A DNA stretch of 14,895 nt from Nitrosomonadaceae bacterium (GCA_947471695.1 CANIWY010000018.1:1-14895); one strand, 5' to 3'; numbered from the stretch's first letter, positions 8,480-14,895 are shown. Translations and numbers: made by a program. Notes: a model not told the origin generated them from the letters alone.

Positions 8480-9439
8480 GTGAATTCTAAGCCTTTACAC
8501 TCCAAATACATCAAACGTAATATCAGTGGCGTCCTGCTACTTGATAAGCCCCACGGGATCTCATCAAACCGGGCATTGCAAATTATCAAACGCAGTTATG
8601 CTGCAAGTAAAGCTGGGCATACGGGGACGCTTGATCCACTGGCAACAGGTCTACTGCCAATCTGTCTCGGCGAGGCAACTAAATTCTCTTCAGCATTGCT
8701 GGGTGCTGACAAGACCTATGAAGCAGTGATGAGACTGGGTTATATCAGCACTACTGGAGATGCCGAAGGAGAGATTTCGGTGGTAGGTGATATGAAGCTA
8801 ATGTCTCAAAATATTGGACAAGTATTGCAAGATTTTACCGGGAATATTACACAGATCCCACCGATGTACAGTGCGTTAAAGCATCAGGGAAAGTCCCTGT
8901 ATACCTATGCCAGAGAAGGAGTAGAAATTGAACGGAAATCACGCCAAGTAACAATCTATGACTTGAAAATTGATGCTCTCGTGGGTGAGGAGATGTTCAT
9001 CAAGATCAGGTGCAGTACGGGTACCTATATCCGTACCTTGGCAGAAGATATCGGTCGGGCCTTAGGATGCGGCGGGGCCTATCTCACCGCCTTACGCCGG
9101 AGCGCTGTACATGATTTTGGCTTGTCTCAATCTTACACACTTGATCAGATTGAGGGAATGTCCCTACCGCAGCGAGATATCTGCCTATACTCAACCGACA
9201 GTCTCTTACATAACTTTTCTGCCGTGACGCTGGAAAGTGTGCAGGTGAAGATACTTCTGCAGGGACAGATAGTGACTTCACCTGTTTCAGCAAATGGTCT
9301 GATAGTGGGTGAAAAGGTTCGGATGTATGACACGGAAGAAAACTTTCTGGGATTGGGAGAAGTTACAGCAGAGGGTGAAATAGCGCCAAAACGGCTAATC
9401 TCAGATGGGACACTTACGGCAAGAGAGGATCAGTCATAA
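8480..9439 (+). CDS. truB: tRNA pseudouridine(55) synthase TruB
   Basis: TruB converts U55 in the T loop of most tRNAs to pseudouridine and also acts as a tRNA chaperone. The 319-residue product contains SGVLLLDKPHGISSN near the N terminus and the catalytic motif GHTGTLDPLATG, with the nucleophile at Asp52. Tyr80 in KTYEA is the conserved stacking tyrosine, and STGTYIRTLAEDIG is the second RNA-binding motif. A C-terminal PUA-like region ends the protein. The start is GTG at 8480; there is no alternative ATG in frame before the conserved block, and no clear Shine-Dalgarno sequence. It lies 19 bases after rbfA and closes the operon. I see no rpsO-pnp downstream. Confidence 0.96.
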   Translation: MNSKPLHSKYIKRNISGVLLLDKPHGISSNRALQIIKRSYAASKAGHTGTLDPLATGLLPICLGEATKFSSALLGADKTYEAVMRLGYISTTGDAEGEISVVGDMKLMSQNIGQVLQDFTGNITQIPPMYSALKHQGKSLYTYAREGVEIERKSRQVTIYDLKIDALVGEEMFIKIRCSTGTYIRTLAEDIGRALGCGGAYLTALRRSAVHDFGLSQSYTLDQIEGMSLPQRDICLYSTDSLLHNFSAVTLESVQVKILLQGQIVTSPVSANGLIVGEKVRMYDTEENFLGLGEVTAEGEIAPKRLISDGTLTAREDQS

Positions 9440-9582
9440 GGCTGTCTGGTATTCACATCGAGCCTCATTTGTATGTCTTTGTGGTTCATTAGTCGCATAC
9501 TTAGTCAGATGTGTTGCACCTTTTCTGGTTCTTAGACTAGTAAAAGATGATGCATCAATTTGAGTTAGAATAGCGACCAATC

Positions 9583-10353
9583 ATGACGATAATTGCCGTA
9601 TTCAATCAGAAGGGTGGCGTAGGAAAAACTACAACTACACTCAACTTAGCCGCCGCTCTCGTGCGCCGTGGAATTAACCCTTATGCCATAGATCTTGATC
9701 CCCAGGCTCAGCTTGGGACTACTATCGGCGTCACTGCTAAAAAGGGAGATGAAACTGTACTAAGTCTATTTCAGAATAACCGCCGGCTGAATGAGTTGGT
9801 TCGTGAGTCCCCCAGCGGCATCAAAGTCATTCCATCGCATATCGAGCTATCCAAGGTAGATGCTCTATACGGCAAGGGTTACAATATTGTTAACCGGCTT
9901 AATATTGCACTCCGAGAAGAAAAATTTGGAGGTAAGGAGGCCCCCCTGATAATGGACTGTAGCCCGTTACTGGGTGTGCTCTCCTTAAATGCTTTATTTG
10001 CGTGTACCTGCCTGATCGTTCCGATGTCCGCCGATCATCTTTCCATCAAAGGAGCAATCCAGATTGAAAAAACGCTCAAGGCGTTGGAGCAGGTACTCAA
10101 GCGCCGGGTGCAACGACGATACTTACTGACTCGTTTTGATGCAAGACGACGTATGGCGCGGGATGTGTTACAGCTGGCTGAAGAGAGGTTTGGGGGGGAG
10201 GTTTGCCGTACGAGAATCTCTGAAAATGTCAGCCTTGCAGAGAGTCCAAGTGCTAATAAGACTATTTTTGAGTATTCGCCCAGTAGTCGTGGAGCAAGAG
10301 ACTATGAAGAGCTGCTGGAAGAGTTGATGTCCGAAGGGCTTGTCGATAACTAG
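9583..10353 (+). CDS. ParA/MinD-family ATPase, orphan
   Basis: The 256-residue protein begins with the deviant Walker A motif KGGVGKTTTT (10-19), carrying signature Lys10 and catalytic Lys15. The A' motif DLDPQAQ is at 37-43, and a Walker B-like LIMD ends at Asp125. These place it in the ParA family of ATP-dependent dimerising ATPases that position DNA or protein cargo. There is no N-terminal helix-turn-helix, so it is of the short chromosomal/Soj or cargo-positioning type. No ParB gene or recognisable parS site is adjacent, so its cargo is unknown. It stands alone 143 bases after truB, without a visible Shine-Dalgarno sequence, and converges with a small minus-strand gene only six bases beyond its stop. 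A role in chromosome partition is possible but unproven. Confidence 0.88.
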   Translation: MTIIAVFNQKGGVGKTTTTLNLAAALVRRGINPYAIDLDPQAQLGTTIGVTAKKGDETVLSLFQNNRRLNELVRESPSGIKVIPSHIELSKVDALYGKGYNIVNRLNIALREEKFGGKEAPLIMDCSPLLGVLSLNALFACTCLIVPMSADHLSIKGAIQIEKTLKALEQVLKRRVQRRYLLTRFDARRRMARDVLQLAEERFGGEVCRTRISENVSLAESPSANKTIFEYSPSSRGARDYEELLEELMSEGLVDN

Positions 10354-10359
10354 GTTTGG

Positions 10360-10569
10360 TTACTGGGCGATCAAAGATAGGATGTCCTCTATCGAGGAGG
10401 CCTGATCAAGCTTTACTTCATTTCTTTTTACCTCGCAGCGGGTGACTTCGCAGTTGCTGTACATCTGACGTAGTCGATGTTCTGCATCTGCCTGGTCTAC
10501 TCCCCCGATACGAATATTGTCGACGCTCTGCCCGCTCCGTGTCCTTATCGAAAAATGATATTTCAGCAC
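10360..10569 (-). CDS. Small protein of unknown function (69 aa)
   Basis: I do not recognise this family. The frame is open from a TTG at 10590, but GGAGGA (10578-10573) sits just before an in-frame GTG at 10569, so GTG is the likely start and gives 69 residues. The sequence alternates like a compact mixed fold: a strand KYHFSIRT, a turn RSGQ, a strand SVDNIRIGG, a helix DQADAEHRLRQMY, then a strand with two cysteines, CEVTRCEV (Cys40, Cys45). A polar linker and a C-terminal helix SSIEDILSLIAQ end the protein. There is no signal peptide or membrane segment, so it should be cytoplasmic. It is convergent with the ParA gene, six bases apart. The strong ribosome-binding site and regular amphipathic pattern support a real gene. 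Confidence 0.65.
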   Translation of the reverse strand: MLKYHFSIRTRSGQSVDNIRIGGVDQADAEHRLRQMYSNCEVTRCEVKRNEVKLDQASSIEDILSLIAQ

Positions 10570-10686
10570 TCTTCCTCCTAATGTAGACAAAACTCTACCT
10601 CATATATGGCACTATTAAAACATAGAATCTCTGGAAATATATATATAAATGGGATGATCTATGAGTTCAACGATATTTATAAAAGC

Positions 10687-10699
10687 GACTCCCTGAGTC
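10687..10699 (-). terminator. Weak hairpin downstream of the MocR-type gene
   Basis: On the minus strand GACTC AGG GAGTC forms a five-pair hairpin followed by GCTTTTA, about 30 bases after the stop of the regulator gene. A second short pairing (CCCCT at 10732-10728 in plus sense with AGGGG at 10746-10750) spans that stop codon. Either could help end transcription, but both stems are short and the U run is broken. Confidence 0.3.
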
Positions 10700-10730
10700 A
10701 TGTTGATGATAGGAAAAGCATCGCAAACCC

Positions 10731-12230
10731 CTAATTTTCTGATGAAGGGGAGGGGCTGACTGGTTGGTCCATAAGTGCATCTGCAATGCGTTGGATACCA
10801 GCACGTATCTGATACTCATTAACCGAGGAGAAGCCGAGTATTAGGGTGCGTTCGCTATAGTTACATCCTCCATAATCATATGCGGTACTGGAGCTTACAG
10901 AGTAGATTCCTACGCCATGTTGGAGTGCAAGTGCCTGAAGCCTGTGCGCATCTGGAAAATCGTCTGGTAGGTGCCAGGCCAGATGGAGTCCGCTTTCCAA
11001 TCCAGAGAGTCGCACTGAACCGAAATGGTGATGTAGGGCCTCGATGAGACAATCACGGCGCTTAGAATAGAGATGGCGCATACGCCTCAGGTGATTACCG
11101 TAAGCACTGCTGCGAATAAATTCCGCCATTGTGGCTTGATCTAACCAGGCATGCCCATTATTTAGCAGCGCCTTAGCGGAGCGGGCTGCTTGTATTAGAA
11201 CTCGGGGAACAACAAGGTAACCAATCCGCAATCCGGCGCCCATAGACTTTGAGAAGGTTCCTAAGTACATGACGGAGCCATAATCATCGAGCCCCATGAG
11301 TGCTGTTAATGGCGAGCCGCGATACTGAAAGTCTGAGTCATAGTCATCTTCAATAATATATGCACCACAGCATCTGGCCCATTCGAGGAGCTTCATACGC
11401 CGCTCAATTGAGAGTGTGAAGCCGAGAGGGTACTGATGTGAGGGTGTTACATAAAGTAGTGTTACTCCATTTTCAGGGAGCTTGTCGACATCCAATCCGG
11501 CCTCATCCACAGGCACAGGCAGTAATTTTGCATAATAGCTTTCAAAAACAAGAGCCGCCCCCTGGTAGCATGGATTCTCAGTAGCGACTAGAGTGGCATC
11601 TTTAACTAGAAGCCGCGCTGCTATGTTCAACCCTTCTTGGGAGCCTGCCGTGATGATAACTTGATCCGATGAGACGCTGATTCCTCGGGCCATACCGAGA
11701 TGATCTGCAATCATTTCCCGGAGGTTGAGTAAACCACCCGGATCACTGTACTCACTGAAGTGTGTGTTGGTGGCGGTGGATACCTTATTAATATAGCGTA
11801 ACCAAATTTTATGAGGAAATAAATCAGGGTCTAGCCGATCAGGAAAGAAATCAAAGTCCAGATGCCTAGTCTTTCTCTCTGACGGTGTTTGTCCGATAAA
11901 GGGGATGAGTGGACGATTGACTGTCTCGGTAGGAGTTAGCGATGAAGTAGCAACTCGTCTCGCTGCAGCGAGACTGGTTTCAGGTAATTCAATGTTTACA
12001 TAAGTGCCAATTGCTCGGCGTGATTGAAGATAACCCTCAGCAATCAGCCGATCATAAACAAGCAGTACGGTATTACGGGAGATGGAGAGCTGATCAGAGA
12101 GTACACGACTTGCTGGAACCGGCGCTCCGGGCTTTAGTTTTCCACCAAGGATCAGCTGTCTTAACTGATCAAAGATTTGGCTTTGTAGTGATTGGCGGCT
12201 ACTGTGGTCTAGAACGATAGGAATTGCCAT
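10731..12230 (-). CDS. MocR/PdxR-type regulator: GntR HTH fused to aminotransferase-like domain
   Basis: The 499-residue protein combines an N-terminal GntR-type winged helix (about 12-80; LKPGAPVPASRVLSDQLSISRNTV is the recognition region) with a fold-type I aminotransferase-like domain (about 125-485). AGSQEGLN is at 195-202, and the PLP-contact segment EDDYDSDF is at 294-301. The lysine expected to bind pyridoxal phosphate is Lys328 in GTFSKSMGAG. Members of this family are PLP-responsive DNA-binding regulators. Known targets include pyridoxal synthesis, GABA, taurine and D-Ala genes. None of these is next to it here, so its regulon is unknown. It lies on the same strand as the hao block, 141 bases beyond cycB, with no strong U-tract terminator between, so some read-through is possible. 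The Shine-Dalgarno site is poor. Confidence 0.92.
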   Translation of the reverse strand: MAIPIVLDHSSRQSLQSQIFDQLRQLILGGKLKPGAPVPASRVLSDQLSISRNTVLLVYDRLIAEGYLQSRRAIGTYVNIELPETSLAAARRVATSSLTPTETVNRPLIPFIGQTPSERKTRHLDFDFFPDRLDPDLFPHKIWLRYINKVSTATNTHFSEYSDPGGLLNLREMIADHLGMARGISVSSDQVIITAGSQEGLNIAARLLVKDATLVATENPCYQGAALVFESYYAKLLPVPVDEAGLDVDKLPENGVTLLYVTPSHQYPLGFTLSIERRMKLLEWARCCGAYIIEDDYDSDFQYRGSPLTALMGLDDYGSVMYLGTFSKSMGAGLRIGYLVVPRVLIQAARSAKALLNNGHAWLDQATMAEFIRSSAYGNHLRRMRHLYSKRRDCLIEALHHHFGSVRLSGLESGLHLAWHLPDDFPDAHRLQALALQHGVGIYSVSSSTAYDYGGCNYSERTLILGFSSVNEYQIRAGIQRIADALMDQPVSPSPSSEN

Positions 12231-12326
12231 GTGCGCTCGGGTTTGCTAGGTGAGTCTTTACCTTGCTAATATTCCCGTACTGAGAGAGGGGAACTCTACC
12301 GATAGGCAGTGAATCTAAGAGCCAGT

Positions 12327-12349
12327 CCACTGCCCGGGGAGGGCAGTGG
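12327..12349 (-). terminator. Nine-pair hairpin behind the hao block
   Basis: CCACTGCCC (12327-12335) and GGGCAGTGG (12341-12349) form a perfect nine-pair, GC-rich stem with a five-base loop, 23 bases after the cycB stop. On the minus strand the following bases are ACTGGCTC, without a run of U. It may stabilise the 3' end of an abundant hao transcript or end it with help from Rho. A canonical intrinsic terminator is not shown. Confidence 0.5.
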
Positions 12350-12371
12350 GGGTACTGATCAGAGGAGGGTA

Positions 12372-12971
12372 TTACTCCTCATCCTCATCTGGATCGGCCT
12401 TGACCTCTTTTAAGACCATCTTCTTTTGGGTACGACTGGCATTCAGATCCGTCTCAGCCACTGCCTTGTGTACCAAGTTCTGGTGACAGTCGATACAGGT
12501 GGCCCCTTCTGTTTCCATCTTCTTGTGAGCAGCCTTAGCATCCGCACCCGGTGGCTGTGGATCGCGGTGACACTCGCGGCAGGTAACACTATCCCATTTC
12601 TTAAGATTCATCCGCGCATCATGCGCCATGATCAGACGACGCTCGTTAAATTTCTCCAGCGTGGAATAGTCCTCAGCAAACTCTAAATACAACTCCCGTG
12701 CACCATCCACCGCATGGGTGTAGAGCGCTAAGTGGAAGTTCTCGAAGCCCTGTGGGATATGACAGTCCTTGCAGCCAGGATTTGCACCCAGTGCCCCATA
12801 GTGGGAAGACTTCTTTAATTCCGCCACCGGATAGGTCATTGAATGACAGCTCGTGCAGAACTTGTCGGTGGAGACAGCCGCTTCGCCGCCAAATACCACC
12901 GCCACCATTACGACCCCCAGTAACGCCCCAATCAGTAGCGTTCCGCCTGCTTTACCCCCACTTGTAGCCAT
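12372..12971 (-). CDS. cycB: Membrane tetraheme cytochrome cM552 (NapC/NirT family)
   Basis: CycB is proposed to accept electrons from c554 and reduce the quinone pool, linking hydroxylamine oxidation to respiration. The 199-residue protein has one uncleaved N-terminal membrane helix (about 10-29) and four CxxCH heme sites at 39-43, 67-71, 131-135 and 159-163. The first site is followed by SMTYPV, the pattern whose methionine ligates heme in NapC/NrfH relatives. The bulk would be periplasmic. The C terminus is strongly acidic (DPDEDEE, 193-199). Its ATG overlaps the cycA stop by one base (TAATG), indicating translational coupling and shared expression. NapC or NirT roles in nitrate respiration are less likely, because the gene directly follows the haoB-cycA pair. 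Confidence 0.93.
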   Translation of the reverse strand: MATSGGKAGGTLLIGALLGVVMVAVVFGGEAAVSTDKFCTSCHSMTYPVAELKKSSHYGALGANPGCKDCHIPQGFENFHLALYTHAVDGARELYLEFAEDYSTLEKFNERRLIMAHDARMNLKKWDSVTCRECHRDPQPPGADAKAAHKKMETEGATCIDCHQNLVHKAVAETDLNASRTQKKMVLKEVKADPDEDEE

Positions 12972-13678
12972 TAGTCGTCCGATCCTTTCACGCCAACCTT
13001 AGCAGCTGATTGGAAGTCCTTGTGGAACATGAACTCAGGCTCGCCCGTGAAGGTACCATCTAGCTTGTAATGCTCATGCATCGCCTTGCTGTCGCGGACA
13101 TACTTCTTGAAGTCAAATGTGTACTTCTTGTCGACCTGTGGTGTGAATGGGGTGTATGGCTTCTTAGCACCCTTCCAGCTCGAGCCTTCATAGTTCAGAT
13201 GGCATGCATTGCAGCTCTCTTCAAAGGCAAAGTCCTGACCCGCATCAGCCAATCCTTGGCGGGGTGCGTTCTTCTTTGATTTCTCAAAGTCTGCCCCTGC
13301 CTTACGGTGCATCCCACGGTACTTGGATCCAGGTCCATGGCAAGACTCACATCCAACGCCGGTTAAGAATTTGCTGGGTTCAGCAATGGTGTAACCACCC
13401 TCGCGGTTGAAGCCATCGACGTGACAGCCCACGCAGTCTTTGTCCTTGGTGTAATCCTTAGTAGGGTCCAGCTTCGCCTTGGTCTTTGCTTCAGACTTGA
13501 CCTTGGGCTTCAAGGACTCCATCGCCTTAGCATGGGCAGTGGTACCCCATGACTCGCCCTGGCTCTTATGGCACGAGCTACATTTCTTGCGGCCTTCAAA
13601 CTTGTCGGCCAGTACACTGCCCGAAAGAACCGCAAGCATCGTGGCTCCTGCCAGTGCGAATGTCATTGATTGACGCAT
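12971..13678 (-). CDS. cycA: Cytochrome c554, tetraheme electron acceptor of HAO
   Basis: Cytochrome c554 takes electrons from hydroxylamine oxidoreductase in the periplasm. The 235-residue precursor starts with a Sec signal peptide, with likely cleavage after VLA at residue 24. Four CxxCH heme sites follow at 33-37, 82-86, 110-114 and 156-160, as expected for c554. The Lys-rich stretch between the first two sites and the C-terminal HEHYKLDGTFTGEPEF region are also seen. GGGAGA lies just ahead of the ATG. The gene uses AAG almost exclusively for lysine (nine of nine in the stretch I translated codon by codon, residues 172-199), suggesting high expression. It follows haoB after a 142-base gap that may contain its own promoter, and overlaps cycB by one base. 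Confidence 0.95.
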   Translation of the reverse strand: MRQSMTFALAGATMLAVLSGSVLADKFEGRKKCSSCHKSQGESWGTTAHAKAMESLKPKVKSEAKTKAKLDPTKDYTKDKDCVGCHVDGFNREGGYTIAEPSKFLTGVGCESCHGPGSKYRGMHRKAGADFEKSKKNAPRQGLADAGQDFAFEESCNACHLNYEGSSWKGAKKPYTPFTPQVDKKYTFDFKKYVRDSKAMHEHYKLDGTFTGEPEFMFHKDFQSAAKVGVKGSDD

Positions 13679-13719
13679 GATTTCTCCCTCATATCCGTTG
13701 TTATATATCGGCCGAACCT

Positions 13720-13732
13720 ACCCGTAACGGGT
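13720..13732. promoter_or_regulatory. 13-base palindrome upstream of cycA, possible operator
   Basis: ACCCGTAACGGGT is a perfect inverted repeat of six bases around a central A, about 42 bases before the cycA start. On the minus strand a TATAAC hexamer follows at a distance compatible with a -10, with the palindrome covering the -35 position (TTACGG, a poor match). A regulator-controlled promoter for cycA-cycB is possible but not established. Confidence 0.3.
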
Positions 13733-13756
13733 GCACTTTATCGCTGCTTTGTACAA

Positions 13757-13791
13757 ACTGGTAGAACCAGTACCATCACTCTTCCTGGTAC
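13757..13791. repeat. Two adjacent inverted repeats in the haoB-cycA gap
   Basis: ACTGGT (13757-13762) pairs with ACCAGT (13766-13771) across three bases. GTACCA (13770-13775) pairs with TGGTAC (13786-13791) across ten bases. The two hairpins share bases and cannot form fully together. They lie 29 bases after the haoB stop on the minus strand. No long U run follows, so they could be RNA processing or stability elements, a weak terminator, or protein sites. Confidence 0.35.
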
Positions 13792-13820
13792 CACTGATAC
13801 CGCAGTATACAACGACTTAA

Positions 13821-14864
13821 TCAATTCGTCGCGACTGCAGCCATCGGAACTCGGTACAGCCAATACCCCCCATGCTGGTAAACCAGTTCCAATGCCGCGA
13901 TATCCAGTGGCTGGGTATTAGTAAAGGGGAGCGTCTGTGCCAGTAAGGTATTGCTACTCTTGGCATCCCTTAGGAAGTAGGCACGCACCTCACTGTCTGA
14001 AATGGATTGTAATGCATAAGTTTCATACTTGTTGTCCTGCATCCAGCTCTTGAGATAGCCAATCAGCCCATGCATGTTGCCCCCCATCGGGAACACTTTA
14101 TACGCCATATCAAAGTGAGTCGGCCGCATCAGGCCAAGCTTGTAGAGATCGGTCACATGAACCACCAGGTAGGCTTCGCGTGGACCTGCAAGTTCACGCA
14201 GGATCTTAGCCCCCGCATCGGGTGCAGCCACGAGGGCATCGGCAAAGCGTTGGAACTTCTGCCGCTCGTCGGTAGCAGCGGGTGCGCCCCAGAACTTGTC
14301 CTCATACTTAAGAATGGCATCACGACGCTCATTCCACTGCGGTGGGATGATGAGCGGCTCACCAACACGGTTGCTAAATAGGGTGTCAGATCCAATCAGG
14401 AGCTTTAACTGGCGTGAGGTATCCCACCAAGACAGGATCAGTGCGTCTTTAGGGGCATGCTTGGCAATGGCGCCTGCGAGCGTAGTGAGTTCAGAGAGCT
14501 TGCCGTCAAGGGCAAGGACCGGCTCACTGATACGACTCTCCCAAGTCAGCAGAACCGGTGCACCGGTCTCGCGGTTCGCAGTATGGGCTACAGCAATCGG
14601 GTTATCGACTTCCGGGACTCGTACCTCGTACTTGCGAATGTTGAGATCCGGCCAAGCATTTAGCCGCATGTCCGCAAACTGATCAACGCTCCCTTCGGTT
14701 ATCAGTTGGTACTGATAGGGTGGGGGTTTAGGGTTGAACCACAAGTAGGCAAACCAGGCGAGCAAAAGAAAACCTCCCGTAACCAGGAGAATCCCCAGTG
14801 CCGGGAGGAGTTTGTTTCCCGGACGCGCCGTCACTTCGGCGCTCCGGGAAGAGTCAGAGGTCAA
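13821..14864 (-). CDS. haoB: HaoB, membrane-anchored protein of the hydroxylamine-oxidation cluster
   Basis: HaoB (orf2) is encoded directly after haoA in ammonia oxidisers; its biochemical role is not known. The 347-residue product has a short charged N terminus, one hydrophobic segment (about 19-43, LLPALGILLVTGGFLLLAWF) and then a proline-rich NPKPPP linker. A large soluble domain follows, expected in the periplasm. I see no heme motif or recognised catalytic motif; its two Trp-rich stretches SWWDTSRQ and KFWGAP are only descriptive marks. The only possible start is TTG at 14864, since an in-frame TAA stands four codons upstream. This TTG overlaps a TGA that probably ends haoA (TTGA). Identification rests on position before cycA-cycB and on general appearance. 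Confidence 0.85.
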   Translation of the reverse strand: MTSDSSRSAEVTARPGNKLLPALGILLVTGGFLLLAWFAYLWFNPKPPPYQYQLITEGSVDQFADMRLNAWPDLNIRKYEVRVPEVDNPIAVAHTANRETGAPVLLTWESRISEPVLALDGKLSELTTLAGAIAKHAPKDALILSWWDTSRQLKLLIGSDTLFSNRVGEPLIIPPQWNERRDAILKYEDKFWGAPAATDERQKFQRFADALVAAPDAGAKILRELAGPREAYLVVHVTDLYKLGLMRPTHFDMAYKVFPMGGNMHGLIGYLKSWMQDNKYETYALQSISDSEVRAYFLRDAKSSNTLLAQTLPFTNTQPLDIAALELVYQHGGYWLYRVPMAAVATN

Positions 14865-14895
14865 TTTCCGCTTTTATCGCGGCGACGGCGCCATC
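14861..14895 (-). CDS. haoA: Probable 3' end of haoA (hydroxylamine oxidoreductase), cut by window edge
   Basis: The last 35 bases on the minus strand contain an open frame ending WRRRRDKSGN then TGA. The TGA overlaps the haoB TTG start as TTGA, a typical coupled arrangement. A basic tail like this would suit a protein ending in a membrane helix. A second frame, ending DGAVAAIKAEIDL, also stays open and would overlap haoB by 14 bases. The gene name comes from the haoA-haoB-cycA-cycB order of ammonia oxidisers, not from the few residues visible. Confidence 0.45.
   Translation of the reverse strand, partial: WRRRRDKSGN

Noticed and set aside
9440..9582. Absence of rpsO-pnp after truB, first seen as an anomaly
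   Set aside because: That arrangement is typical of gammaproteobacteria. The protein features here point to betaproteobacteria, where the operon commonly ends differently.
10570..10590. TTG start giving a 76-residue form of the small protein
   Set aside because: The GGAGGA ribosome-binding sequence would be inside the coding region; GTG 10569 is better placed.
10637..10647. Short alternating AT run
   Set aside because: At 11 bases it is too short to call a microsatellite, and it lies in an AT-rich intergenic stretch.
10661..10696. ATG-initiated 11-codon frame in the gap between the unknown small gene and the regulator
   Set aside because: It is too short and lacks a proper ribosome-binding site; no support beyond an ATG.
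14296..14682. Forward 128-codon frame inside haoB
   Set aside because: It is antisense to haoB, Arg/Ser-rich with no domain, and typical of a shadow frame.

Overview
The window looks like chromosome from a betaproteobacterial ammonia oxidiser, most likely Nitrosomonas-like. Two independent signals support this. First, the right end encodes, on the minus strand, the hydroxylamine-oxidation electron-transfer block: a probable haoA C-terminal end, haoB, tetraheme cytochrome c554 (cycA) and tetraheme NapC/NirT-type cytochrome cM552 (cycB). This order is characteristic of aerobic ammonia oxidisers. Second, the N-terminal region of IF-2 and the body of RimP read like betaproteobacterial proteins. 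The moderate GC content fits Nitrosomonas. The species is inferred from reading, not from a database search.

Layout. Bases 1-69 (minus) hold the 5' part of a tRNA-Ser(GGA) cut by the window edge. Bases 205-3156 (minus) hold an apparent two-gene operon, acetyl-CoA synthetase followed by a metallo-beta-lactamase-fold hydrolase, with a plausible extended -10 promoter. Bases 3393-9439 (plus) hold the classical rimP-nusA-infB-rbfA-truB operon for transcription and translation factors, opened by a terminator-like leader hairpin. Bases 9583-10353 (plus) encode an orphan ParA-family ATPase, which converges on a 69-residue protein of unknown function (10360-10569, minus). Bases 10731-12230 (minus) encode a MocR/PdxR-type regulator. 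Bases 12372-14895 (minus) hold the hao block. No stretch exceeds 300 bases without a gene; the largest gap is 3157-3431, which carries the divergent promoters of acs and rimP.

How the genes work together. HAO oxidises hydroxylamine in the periplasm. Its electrons pass to c554 and then to membrane-bound cM552, which is thought to reduce quinone. HaoB is a membrane-anchored protein of unknown role encoded between haoA and cycA. Acs would activate acetate to acetyl-CoA. The rimP operon supplies ribosome maturation (RimP, RbfA), transcription elongation and termination (NusA), translation initiation (IF-2) and tRNA psi55 synthesis (TruB).

I found no mobile element, CRISPR array, riboswitch or clearly new system. 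The least explained pieces are HaoB, the 69-residue protein beside the lone ParA, and the MocR regulator directly downstream of the hao block.
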